A stretch of DNA of 64,000 nt from Rhodococcus sp. 14-2483-1-2 (GTDB lineage: Bacteria > Actinomycetota > Actinomycetes > Mycobacteriales > Mycobacteriaceae): assembly GCF_002259405.1 (NCBI RefSeq), contig NZ_NPFW01000013.1, positions 418,704 through 482,703 of the forward strand, read 5' to 3'. Made by a program: the position numbers and the translations under genes. The notes beneath the pieces were generated by a model, which was not told where the DNA came from, ran no database searches, and saw only the letters and a program-made list of their open reading frames with translations. This document shows positions 56,956-64,000 of the stretch, one piece after another (within the stretch, counting starts at the first letter, position 1; the number at the start of each line of letters is the position of its first letter).

Positions 56956-57975
56956 TCAAGGGGCGGTTGCGAGGGCGGCCTGCAGATCCGTCGCTGCCTT
57001 GGTCTGCCACTCGATGTACGTCATCCCGGCGGGCAGAGTTTCGGTGACCTCGACGACGGGGATGCCCGCGGCCTCGCTGGTGGAGCGAATGTCCTGCGTC
57101 ACGGCGTCTTCGGTCTGGATGTTGTAGACCAGCGCGCGGACGGACTTCGAGGTGAACAGATCACGTGTTGCAGCGATCGATGCCGGAGACGGGTCGTTGC
57201 CCTCCTCGATGGAGTTCTTGAAATCCTCGGGGGTGCGATCGTCGAGCTCGGACTCCTCGATGAGGTAGTGCGCGATCGGCTCGGTCTGCGCAACCGGTGC
57301 GTTCGGGTGGTCGGCGGCGATCTTCGCCGTCACGTCGGTGATGCCGTGCACCTGCTCGTGGAAGGTCTCGGCGTTGGCGGTGTACTGCGCAGCGTTGTCG
57401 GGATCGAGCTGGCCGAGCTTGTCGGCGATCTCCTCGGCGGTGTGCGCTGCCACCTCGGCGTCGTACCAGACGTGTTCGTTGACCTCGCCGTGCGAATGGC
57501 CGTCACCGTCCGTTGCCTCTGCTTCCGGCGTCGCTTCGCCGGAGGCGGGCTCGGAGTCGTGATCGTGGCTCTCGTCCAGCAGCGTGAAGGCATCGACCGA
57601 CGGCACGTCCTTGCCCTCGGAACCGAGGATGTCCTCGATGAACTGGTCGTAGCCGCCGCCGTTGTAGACCACGAGCGACGCCTCGGCGACGGCGGCTGCG
57701 TCGGCGGGGCTCGCCTCGTAGGAGTGCGGGTCCGCGGAGGGATCGGAGATGAGCGAGGTCACTGTCGCCAGATCGCCTGCCACCGCTTCGGCGACGCTTC
57801 CCCAGACGTTGGTGGACGCGACGATCGTGATCGGTCCGTCGACAGGGGTGGCCGGGGCGGACTCGATGCTCGCGGAGTCGGTGGAGCTGCATGCGCTGAG
57901 CGTGAGGGCTGCGGCGCAGGTCAGGCCGAGTGCGGCCGTGAGTTTGGTCCGGGACGCGCGACGGATGGACGACAT
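56956..57975 (-). CDS. znuA: Zinc/manganese-binding lipoprotein (ZnuA/cluster A-I)
   Basis: 339 residues from ATG 57975, which follows CAGGAG by seven bases. Lipobox LSAC gives membrane anchoring. The metal site includes His in SDPSADPHSYEASP and NEHVWYD. Between them is a His/Asp/Glu-rich loop (ESHDHDSE to DGDGHSHGEVNEH) of the kind seen in zinc-specific receptors. Zinc is favoured over manganese for that reason. It is first in a six-gene operon. Confidence 0.92.
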   Translation of the reverse strand: MSSIRRASRTKLTAALGLTCAAALTLSACSSTDSASIESAPATPVDGPITIVASTNVWGSVAEAVAGDLATVTSLISDPSADPHSYEASPADAAAVAEASLVVYNGGGYDQFIEDILGSEGKDVPSVDAFTLLDESHDHDSEPASGEATPEAEATDGDGHSHGEVNEHVWYDAEVAAHTAEEIADKLGQLDPDNAAQYTANAETFHEQVHGITDVTAKIAADHPNAPVAQTEPIAHYLIEESELDDRTPEDFKNSIEEGNDPSPASIAATRDLFTSKSVRALVYNIQTEDAVTQDIRSTSEAAGIPVVEVTETLPAGMTYIEWQTKAATDLQAALATAP

Positions 57976-58009
57976 CGATGTACTCCTGAAGGGCAAGGCT
58001 TGACGCTAA

Positions 58010-58024
58010 TGGAAACCGTTACCG
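58010..58024. promoter_or_regulatory. Candidate metal-repressor (Zur-type) operator upstream of znuA
   Basis: TGGAAACCGTTACCG contains the near-palindrome GGAAAC-C-GTTACC with one mismatch, 35 bp before the znuA start. Position suggests a zinc repressor site, but it does not match a Zur consensus well enough to name it firmly. Confidence 0.35.
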
Positions 58025-58103
58025 TTGTACTCTAGCGTTCGACGGGCCTTTGTTCGAATCGGACGAAGACGACCTCGAGTTTCTTCGCGGTGCGTAGTGG
58101 GAC

Positions 58104-58109
58104 TAACGT
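58104..58109 (+). promoter_or_regulatory. -10 element of the LacI regulator (leaderless)
   Basis: TAACGT ends seven bases before ATG 58117, so the longer GTG start at 58090 would lie upstream of the transcript. Confidence 0.45.
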
Positions 58110-58116
58110 CCCGGTT

Positions 58117-59223
58117 ATGGTCAGGTCAAGCGAACCGCGACGTCAGGCGACGTTGGCGTCGATCGCTGCCGAACTGAAGGTTTCGCGCACCACCGTCTCG
58201 AACGCCTACAACCGACCCGATCAGCTCTCCCCTGAACTCCGCGAACGCGTCCTTCAGGCCGCCAAGCGTCGGGGATATGCAGGCCCCGACCCGGTCGCTC
58301 GATCGCTGCGCACCCGTAAGGCCGGTGCCATCGGGCTGCTTCTCACCGAAGCTCTGAGCTACTCCTTCCGCGACCCGGCCGCGATGAGCTTCCTCGCCGG
58401 ACTCGCCGAATCCTGCGAAGCCGCCGGACAGGGCCTACTGCTCATCCCCGCCGGAGCCGAACGCGACGACGTGCAAGCCGCAGCCGTCGTCCAACAAGCA
58501 GGAGTCGACGGCTTCGTCGTCTACTCCGTCGCCGACGACGACCCGTACCTCGCGGCCGTTCGCGAACGCCACCTACCGATCGTCGTCTGCGACCAACCCC
58601 GCAATATCCCCGAAGCGGCCCTCGTCGCCATCGACGACCGTGGCGCGATGAAAATGCTTGCCGCACATCTGATCTCGCAGGGACACGAGCACCTCGCGGT
58701 GCTGTGCATGAGGCTCGGACGCGACCGCCGCGATGGCGTCGTACCCCCGGGACGGTTGGCGGACAGCCACTTCCACGTCCAACGCGAACGCATCGCCGGC
58801 GTCCAAGCAGCCATGATCGACGCCGGACTCGACCCCGACATCCTCACCGTCGTCGAACGCTTCGACCACACCGTCCGCTCCGGACACTCCGCGGCAGCCC
58901 AAGCACTCCAGGCGAACCGCGAAACCACCGCCCTGCTCTGCACCACCGACGTCATCGCTCTCGGCGCACTCAACTTCGCGAGGGTCTCCGGAATCGATGT
59001 GCCGGGCCAACTCTCGGTCACCGGATTCGACGGCATCTCCGACGCCATCCGCGAGAACCTCACCACCGTGCGCCAGGACGCCGAAGAAAAAGGCCGTCGA
59101 GCAGGCAAACTGGTGCTCTCGTCCTCGCACTCGGGCATCGTCGCCGCCGAAACCCTGCCGACCGAACTCTTCCGCGGCCGAACCGCAGGACCGCCGCCGA
59201 AACAGCCGCCCGCTATCGCCTGA
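58117..59223 (+). CDS. LacI-family transcriptional regulator
   Basis: 368 residues from ATG 58117. The N-terminal LacI helix-turn-helix (ATLASIAAELKVSRTTVSNAYNRPDQLS) and hinge helix (ARSLRTRKAG) precede a periplasmic-binding-protein-type effector domain, with LLCTTDVIALGALNFAR and VTGFDGISDA near the end. It converges on the trehalose phosphatase-GH15 gene, which may be a target, but the distance and direction do not prove this. Confidence 0.9.
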   Translation: MVRSSEPRRQATLASIAAELKVSRTTVSNAYNRPDQLSPELRERVLQAAKRRGYAGPDPVARSLRTRKAGAIGLLLTEALSYSFRDPAAMSFLAGLAESCEAAGQGLLLIPAGAERDDVQAAAVVQQAGVDGFVVYSVADDDPYLAAVRERHLPIVVCDQPRNIPEAALVAIDDRGAMKMLAAHLISQGHEHLAVLCMRLGRDRRDGVVPPGRLADSHFHVQRERIAGVQAAMIDAGLDPDILTVVERFDHTVRSGHSAAAQALQANRETTALLCTTDVIALGALNFARVSGIDVPGQLSVTGFDGISDAIRENLTTVRQDAEEKGRRAGKLVLSSSHSGIVAAETLPTELFRGRTAGPPPKQPPAIA

Positions 59224-59240
59224 GCTGAGCTGAGCTGAGC
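59221..59240. repeat. Tandem TGAGC repeat
   Basis: Four perfect 5-bp units beginning at the stop codon of the LacI gene. Probably a slippage tract. Confidence 0.8.
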
Positions 59241-59254
59241 CGCCCGCCCCGTTC

Positions 59255-59305
59255 GCGTCAATGGACCACTGCACGGCTCAGACGTATGCAATGTGCCATT
59301 CACGC
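59255..59305. repeat. Dispersed palindromic repeat A, copy 4
   Basis: GCGTCAATGGACCACTGCA with partner TGCAATGTGCCATTCACGC around a loop with CAGACGTA. Between convergent genes. Confidence 0.85.
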
Positions 59306-59318
59306 AGCAGACCCCAGT

Positions 59319-59369
59319 GGGTGAATGAACCATTGCAGGGCTCAGACGTATGCAGTGGTCCATTGACGC
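59319..59369. repeat. Dispersed palindromic repeat A, copy 5
   Basis: GGGTGAATGAACCATTGCA with partner TGCAGTGGTCCATTGACGC, 13 bp after copy 4, the same gap as between copies 2 and 3. A short GGAGCC tandem follows. Confidence 0.85.
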
Positions 59370-59396
59370 GGAGCCGGAGCCGGAGCCGGGGCGGGG

Positions 59397-61949
59397 TCAG
59401 GCAGGCTGAGCGCTGAGCAATCTCGCGCAACGCAGCAGGCCCAGGTGACTGTAGGCCTGCGGATGGTTGCCGAGCGATCGTTCGGCGATGGGGTCGTATT
59501 CCTCACTGAGTAGTCCGGTGGGGCCTGCGGCGCTGACGAGTTGAGCGAACAGTGCTTCGGCTTCGGCGCGTTGTCCCACGAGGAGGTATGCCTCCACGAG
59601 CCAGGCCGCGCAGAGATGGAAGCCGCCCTCGCCGCCGGGGAGTCCGTCGTCGTGGCGGTAGCGGTAGACGGTGGAGCCGCTGCGTAGTTCGGCTTCGGTG
59701 GCGGTGACGGTGGCCGCGAAGCGTGGGTCTGCCGGGTCGATCAGGCCGGACAGTCCGATGAACAACGTCGCGGCGTCGAGGTCGGTGCCGTCGTAGGCGG
59801 CGGTGAAGGACTGCACCTCCTCGTTCCAGCCGTTGGCGAGCACTTCCTCGCGGATGGTCTCGCGCAGAGCCGCCCAGGCGGGTTCTGTTGTGCGACCGAA
59901 GGTTTCGGCCAGACGGATGGCCCGATCGACGGTGATCCAGCCCATCACCTTGGAGTAGACATGATGACGGGGGTTGTCGCGGATTTCCCAGATGCCGTGG
60001 TCGGGCTCGAACCAGCGACGTTCGACGGCTTCGACCATGGCGCGGACGAGTTCCCAGTCGTCGTCGGAGAGACCGTTCTCGGACCCCTTCGCCTTGCGTG
60101 CGTGGGCGAGAGCGGACACCAGTTCGACGATGGGGCCGAAGACGTCGAGCTGAACCTGTTGATTGGCAGCATTTCCCACGCGCACCGGACGCGAGCCGGC
60201 GTAGCCGGGCAGCTCGTCGATGACGGCCTCGGGCGGAAGTCCGAGACCCCAGATGGTGTAGAGCGGGTGCAGACGCTCGGGGCCGGAGACCGATTCGAGT
60301 ACCCCGTGAATCCAGGAGAGGTAGTTCTCGGCCTCGGCCGTCGATCCGACGTCGACCAGCGCGGCTGCGGTGAGTGCGGCGTCGCGCAGCCAGCAGTAGC
60401 GGTAGTCCCAGTTACGGACTCCGCCGATGTCCTCGGGCAGTGACGTGGTGGCCGCGGCCATGATCGAGCCGGACTCGGCGTGCACGAGTCCACGGAGAGT
60501 CAGTGCGGATCGCTTCATCAGATCGCGCTTGAGTGGAGGCAGGTCCAGGCCGTCGGCCCAGTCCTTCCAGTACGCCTCCGATGCGCGGCGACGCTCCACC
60601 TCGTCCCATGGGTGCTGACTCAGATCGTTTGTGCCGAGCCGCAATTCGAGAACGATCGGTCCGTCGGACGGATCGACCTCCGCGTGTGCCGTCTGCTGGG
60701 ATCCGTCGGAGACGATGTTCCAGGTGACGCCGGGGCTGCGCAGCACCATCGGATCTGCCGTACCGACGATGCGCAGGCCGTCGACATCGGGTTCGATCGA
60801 GGCCCACGCCTTTCCGAATTCCGGACGCGGTGCGAAGGTCACCACAGCGGTTGCCTTGCCGGTGATGACTCGCGTCAGCGCGGTCTGGCCCTGGCCGATG
60901 TCGTGCGGCAGGTAATCGGTGACCTGCAAGCTGGCCCATTTGGTCTGCACCGTCATCGTGCCGTCCACGTACTGCTGACTCAGTGGAAGTGATGCGCGGG
61001 TGGGTCCGACGCTGAAGTGGCCGGCCTGATCGCCGCCGAGCAGGTGCGCGAACACGGCTGCGGAATCGGGCTCGGGGTGACACAGCCAGGTGACGTCGGC
61101 GTCGGGGGTCAGCAGCGCAACGGCATTGGGGCTGGCGAGCATCGTCAGTCGTTCGATGCGCGGGGCGTCGGCTCCCGAAAGCCACTGCCGGCGCTCTTCG
61201 AGGAGGAATGCCAGGGCGAGCGCGACGTGCTCGGTGCTGTCGATGCGGAACTCCGCGAGGGTGTCTCCCGGTCCGATCTTGACGCCGATGTCCGGCCCGT
61301 GCAGGTGTCCGAAGGCCTTCTCGTCGGTGACGTCGTCGCCGAAAAAGACTGCGGCAGTAGCGGCTTCCTGGTGCCGAAGAATGTCGAGGGCGACGCCCTT
61401 GTCGGTGACGATGACTGCCAGTTCGATGACGGACTTGCCCTCGGTGACCTGAACGCCGTCCCGTGCGGCCGCGCCGGATCGCACTGCTGCGAGCGCTTCG
61501 TCACCGGCGGTGGTCTCGGCGTTGCGGACGTGCAGCGCGACGCTGGCCGGCTTGGTCTCGATGCTGACGCCGGGATGGGCGTCGGCGATGGCCTGGAGTT
61601 CTCCGGTGATGACGGTGAGGAGCTTCTTGGCGTTCTCGTCGATGGCGTTGATGAATCCGGCGTCGAACTCACTGCCGTGGCTGCCCACCAGCTGTACCTC
61701 GGACGGCAGCCGGGAGAGGATCGCGAGATCGCGGAGGGCACGTCCGGAGATGACGGCGGCGTTGGTGCCGGCCAGGGAAGCGAGCCCGCGCATGGCGCTG
61801 ACCGACTCGGGGTGAGGGAAGGCCTTCTGTGGGTCGGAGACGATCGGTGCCATGGTGCCGTCGTAATCGGACGCGACGAGCAGACGCGGAGTCCGAGCTA
61901 CTCCGACGAGTGCGCGGCGAAGTTCGAGCGGCAATTCGAGAGCAGTCAC
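59397..61949 (-). CDS. Trehalose-6-phosphate phosphatase / GH15 glycosidase (trehalase-like) fusion
   Basis: 850 residues. Residues 1-255 are a HAD phosphatase of the OtsB family: nucleophile block DYDGT (28-32), GSHGSEFDAG, and FFGDDVTDEKAF near 198-209. From about 265 to the end is a GH15 domain like mycobacterial trehalase and glucoamylases: DIGGVRNWDYRYCWLRDAA, GEGGFHLCAAWLVEAYL and LSEEYDP carry the likely catalytic acids. One chain could thus convert trehalose-6-phosphate to trehalose and then to glucose. The GH15 substrate could also be another alpha-glucan. Confidence 0.9.
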   Translation of the reverse strand: MTALELPLELRRALVGVARTPRLLVASDYDGTMAPIVSDPQKAFPHPESVSAMRGLASLAGTNAAVISGRALRDLAILSRLPSEVQLVGSHGSEFDAGFINAIDENAKKLLTVITGELQAIADAHPGVSIETKPASVALHVRNAETTAGDEALAAVRSGAAARDGVQVTEGKSVIELAVIVTDKGVALDILRHQEAATAAVFFGDDVTDEKAFGHLHGPDIGVKIGPGDTLAEFRIDSTEHVALALAFLLEERRQWLSGADAPRIERLTMLASPNAVALLTPDADVTWLCHPEPDSAAVFAHLLGGDQAGHFSVGPTRASLPLSQQYVDGTMTVQTKWASLQVTDYLPHDIGQGQTALTRVITGKATAVVTFAPRPEFGKAWASIEPDVDGLRIVGTADPMVLRSPGVTWNIVSDGSQQTAHAEVDPSDGPIVLELRLGTNDLSQHPWDEVERRRASEAYWKDWADGLDLPPLKRDLMKRSALTLRGLVHAESGSIMAAATTSLPEDIGGVRNWDYRYCWLRDAALTAAALVDVGSTAEAENYLSWIHGVLESVSGPERLHPLYTIWGLGLPPEAVIDELPGYAGSRPVRVGNAANQQVQLDVFGPIVELVSALAHARKAKGSENGLSDDDWELVRAMVEAVERRWFEPDHGIWEIRDNPRHHVYSKVMGWITVDRAIRLAETFGRTTEPAWAALRETIREEVLANGWNEEVQSFTAAYDGTDLDAATLFIGLSGLIDPADPRFAATVTATEAELRSGSTVYRYRHDDGLPGGEGGFHLCAAWLVEAYLLVGQRAEAEALFAQLVSAAGPTGLLSEEYDPIAERSLGNHPQAYSHLGLLRCARLLSAQPA

Positions 61950-62008
61950 CCGTCGAATCTAGGCGATGAACCCCGCCTCGGCGTACCTGGCTTTGTGCGC
62001 TCGACGCA

Positions 62009-62752
62009 TCACTGCTGGTCGGGGACCAGACCGGGCGACGGAGTCACACCGGAGGCCGCCGACATCGAGGCCGCGGACTTGGTGACGATGGCCAACATGG
62101 CTCGCTGCGCGCCGTCTGCGTCGCCGGATTGGATCGACGACGCGACCACGCCGTGCAGTCGGATCGCCTCCGGGTCGGCCTGCCGCGACATCAGTGCGTG
62201 GCGGGTGCGGCCGGCGAGCACCTCCACCACGATGTCGGACATCGACCGCAACATCGGGTTGCCCGAGGCCGCCAGCAACGTGCGATGGAAGTTGCTGTCG
62301 TGTTCGAGGTAGGCGTCGGAGTCCGCGGCCCGGGACGTCGACGACATTCCGATGACGGCGGCCGTCAGTGCGCCGCATTGCTCGGGCGTTGCTCGATGTG
62401 CGGCGAGCTTGGCTGCCAAAGGCTCGATGCCCGAACGTAACTCGCTGAGCAACAGTAACTGCTCGGCGCGGGCGGGCCCGGCCAGTTGCCAGCGGATGAC
62501 CACCGGGTCCAGGGAGTTCCAGTTCTGCGAGCCCTGCACGGTGATCCCCACGCGTCGACGCACGGTGAGCAACCCAAGCGATTCCAGGACGCGGACCACT
62601 TCCCGGACGACGGTCCGTGACACGGTGAACCGCACGGCGACGTCGTCGGCCGAGATTCGGGTCCCGCTCGGGATCGCGCCGCTCACGATGTCGCGACCGA
62701 GCTCGTCGAGCACCGAATCGTGAAGCTGGCGGAAGTCGCTGGTCTCGCTCAT
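62009..62752 (-). CDS. FadR/GntR-family regulator with FCD domain, probable gluconate repressor
   Basis: 247 residues from ATG 62752. A winged helix (ISADDVAVRFTVSRTVVREVVRVLESLGLL) and an FCD domain with HDSNFHRTLLAASGNPM. It is divergent from gluconokinase across 80 bp, the usual arrangement of a gluconate-responsive regulator. Longer in-frame starts run into the gluconokinase gene. Confidence 0.88.
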   Translation of the reverse strand: MSETSDFRQLHDSVLDELGRDIVSGAIPSGTRISADDVAVRFTVSRTVVREVVRVLESLGLLTVRRRVGITVQGSQNWNSLDPVVIRWQLAGPARAEQLLLLSELRSGIEPLAAKLAAHRATPEQCGALTAAVIGMSSTSRAADSDAYLEHDSNFHRTLLAASGNPMLRSMSDIVVEVLAGRTRHALMSRQADPEAIRLHGVVASSIQSGDADGAQRAMLAIVTKSAASMSAASGVTPSPGLVPDQQ

Positions 62753-62820
62753 GTCCGGTCGATCGTCCCACGGGTCGCCCGGTTTCTCGCGTCTGTCCGA
62801 TCCGCGCGGGCGTGATGGAG

Positions 62821-62826
62821 CAGTAT
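62821..62826 (+). promoter_or_regulatory. -10 element of gluconokinase (leaderless)
   Basis: CAGTAT ends six bases before ATG 62833. The starts at 62812 and 62815 would lie within the promoter. Confidence 0.4.
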
Positions 62827-62832
62827 CGAGGG

Positions 62833-63393
62833 ATGGCAGCACAGACGACAGGCAGAGCACATCATCCGGTTCTCGTGGTGATGGGAGTGTCCGGATCGGG
62901 TAAATCGACGGTGGCGGGCATCCTCGCCGGAGCATTGAAATGGGACCTGCAAGAGGGCGATGACCTGCATCCGGACGCCAACGTGGCGAAGATGGCGTCG
63001 GGTCAGCCGTTGACCGACGAGGACCGGTGGCCGTGGCTCGACATCATCGCCGAGTGGATCACCGATCACACCACCACGGGCCGATCGGGAATCGTGACGT
63101 GTTCGGCACTCAAGCGGACGTATCGGGACGTGCTCGCTGCTGGGTCGAGGGAGGGCTCGGAGGTGATCTTCGTGCATCTGGCCGGAACCAAGGATCGGAT
63201 CAGCGGTCGGCTCAACGCTCGGATGGACCACTTCATGCCGTCCTCGCTGCTCGATACGCAGATCTCGACCCTGGAACCGCTGGGTGAGGACGAGAACTCC
63301 ATCGTCGTCGACATCGGTCCACCCCCGACCAAGATCGCCGAGCAGATTCTGCTCGAACTCGAGAAGCGGGCGGGAATGTCGGAAAGTCACTGA
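62833..63393 (+). CDS. gntK: Gluconokinase (GntK family)
   Basis: 186 residues from ATG 62833. P-loop GVSGSGKST (18-26), EGDDLHPDANVAKM and PLTDEDRWPWLD are family signatures, with CSALKRTYRD for ATP handling. It phosphorylates gluconate to 6-phosphogluconate, feeding the pentose phosphate pathway. A gluconate permease is not in the window. Confidence 0.94.
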   Translation: MAAQTTGRAHHPVLVVMGVSGSGKSTVAGILAGALKWDLQEGDDLHPDANVAKMASGQPLTDEDRWPWLDIIAEWITDHTTTGRSGIVTCSALKRTYRDVLAAGSREGSEVIFVHLAGTKDRISGRLNARMDHFMPSSLLDTQISTLEPLGEDENSIVVDIGPPPTKIAEQILLELEKRAGMSESH

Positions 63394-63467
63394 GAAGACC
63401 GACTGGGGCACAGGTCGCCCTGCAGCGACTGCCATCGGCCGCCTTGTCAGGTTCACCCCGCCCGGAC

Positions 63468-63517
63468 GCGTGAATGGACCATTGCACACGTCTCGACGGT
63501 GCAATGGCCCATTCACC
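63468..63517. repeat. Dispersed palindromic repeat A, copy 6 (inverted)
   Basis: GCGTGAATGGACCATTGCAC with partner GTGCAATGGCCCATTCACC. The loop CACGTCTCGACGG is the reverse complement of the loop in copy 1, so this copy lies in the opposite orientation. Confidence 0.85.
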
Positions 63518-63542
63518 CCGGCCGATCCGGGCAGACCGCACC

Positions 63543-63594
63543 GCGTCAATGGCACTGTGCACACGTCTCGGCGGTGCAATGGTCCATTGACGCG
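63543..63594. repeat. Dispersed palindromic repeat A, copy 7 (inverted)
   Basis: GCGTCAATGGCACTGTGCA with partner TGCAATGGTCCATTGACGC; loop CACGTCTCGGCGG in the same inverted orientation as copy 6. It ends 10 bp before the stop of the CbtA-like gene. Confidence 0.85.
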
Positions 63595-63603
63595 GCGCTG
63601 GGG

Positions 63604-64000
63604 TTACGCCGCGACAGCCTCACGGCGGACAGGGCGCACTGCGCGATCGGTGAGGAACGCGAACGCCAATCCCAGCGCGAGCCACAGGGTCGCTTGGGTG
63701 GCCAGGGACGACAGTCGGAATTCCCAGAGCAGGGTTGCCGGGAAGTCCGCGCCGACCTCGTCGACAGTGGGCAACAGTGCATAACCGATGCCGACGATCA
63801 CCAGGAACGCCGCCGTCGGCGCGCCGACACGGACTGCCACCGAAGTCTGCGACGCCACTGCCTTCGCCACGTAGATCCCGACCGCGACGGCCAGCAGCCC
63901 CAGAATCACCGTCGCCAACCACAGCCAGGTGCGCTGGGTGATGGTCTCGGGATCTCCGACGGCCGGCGGGTTCGCCGGGTACTTGAAGAACGGGACTGCT
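63604..64000 (-). CDS. CbtA-like cobalt transporter subunit, C-terminal part (partial)
   Basis: The frame is open to the window edge, giving 131 residues of the C-terminus. YPANPPAVGDPETITQRT followed by membrane segments is typical of CbtA, a putative cobalt-uptake membrane protein. At least three hydrophobic helices are visible. The N-terminus and any cbtB partner or cobalamin riboswitch lie beyond base 64000. Confidence 0.7.
   Translation of the reverse strand, partial: AVPFFKYPANPPAVGDPETITQRTWLWLATVILGLLAVAVGIYVAKAVASQTSVAVRVGAPTAAFLVIVGIGYALLPTVDEVGADFPATLLWEFRLSSLATQATLWLALGLAFAFLTDRAVRPVRREAVAA

Noticed and set aside
58080..58116. Longer LacI start at GTG 58090
   Set aside because: It would begin upstream of the likely transcription start and adds residues before the normal LacI helix-turn-helix.
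63604..64000. Reading the window end as a complete 104-residue membrane protein
   Set aside because: The frame is open to base 64000 and the extra residues (PANPPAVGDPETI) are part of a CbtA-like protein, so it is a truncated gene, not a small one.

Overview
The window is high-GC actinobacterial DNA with dense coding, many GTG and TTG starts and ATGA/GTGA stop-start overlaps. Gene content and order (ppa, dacB, tilS, hpt, ftsH, folEPBK, panCD, coaX, lysS, clpC, mhuD, mutY, canB, disA, radA, lpqE, carD, ispDF, cysS, rlmB) follow, in inverted orientation, the Mycobacterium tuberculosis segment from about Rv3628 to Rv3579c. Accessory genes such as a sugar-type ABC importer, an OtsB-GH15 fusion, PxpABC and a CbtA end, together with dispersed palindromic repeats, suggest Rhodococcus or a close relative in the Nocardiaceae. 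This assignment is inferred from gene order and protein similarity recalled from memory, not from a search.

Layout. 0-2.3 kb: crotonase end, MarR regulator, membrane diguanylate cyclase, PAS protein. 2.3-7 kb: ppa, divergent from a dacB / zinc-metalloprotease-like / tilS / hpt operon. 7.2-17.9 kb: ftsH with a very long low-complexity tail, then the folate operon (folE, folP, folB, folK, two membrane proteins) and the pantothenate/CoA operon (a DUF2520 reductase-like protein, panC, panD, coaX). 17.9-19.1 kb: a cysteine dioxygenase and rhodanese pair preceded by a tiny leaderless ORF with Cys codons, which looks like a cysteine-sensing attenuator. 19.1-23.4 kb: lysS and clpC, with no lsr2 between them. 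23.5-34.6 kb: secreted serine hydrolase and lipase, OsmC, a GGDEF-EAL protein, a MhuD-type haem oxygenase, three alpha/beta hydrolases, MerR, mutY, canB and a Rv3587c-like protein.

34.6-42.2 kb is an accessory insertion relative to the mycobacterial order. It holds a SCO6745-family protein, a nitroreductase, an extradiol-type VOC protein, TetR and GntR regulators and a complete ribose-type ABC importer. The same operator half-sites (TTGCA-N5-TGCAA) occur upstream of the nitroreductase/VOC pair, over the TetR start codon and over the -35 region of the importer, so these genes look like one small regulon of unknown substrate. 42.2-49.9 kb returns to the core: disA, radA, lpqE, carD, ispD, ispF, cysS, rlmB.

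49.9-64 kb is metabolic and accessory: an IclR regulator with an MHS-family transporter and a shikimate-dehydrogenase-like enzyme; a six-gene znuACB-pxpABC operon (metal uptake plus 5-oxoprolinase); a LacI regulator facing a trehalose-6-phosphate phosphatase / GH15 fusion; an FCD regulator divergent from gluconokinase; and the end of a CbtA-like gene. Two short repeat families are scattered through the window. One is a palindrome of about 50 bp (seven copies, mostly between convergent genes). The other is a unit of about 25-33 bp (four copies) found at gene ends, where it is translated. I saw no rRNA, tRNA, CRISPR array, transposase or prophage, and no gap over 300 bp without a gene.
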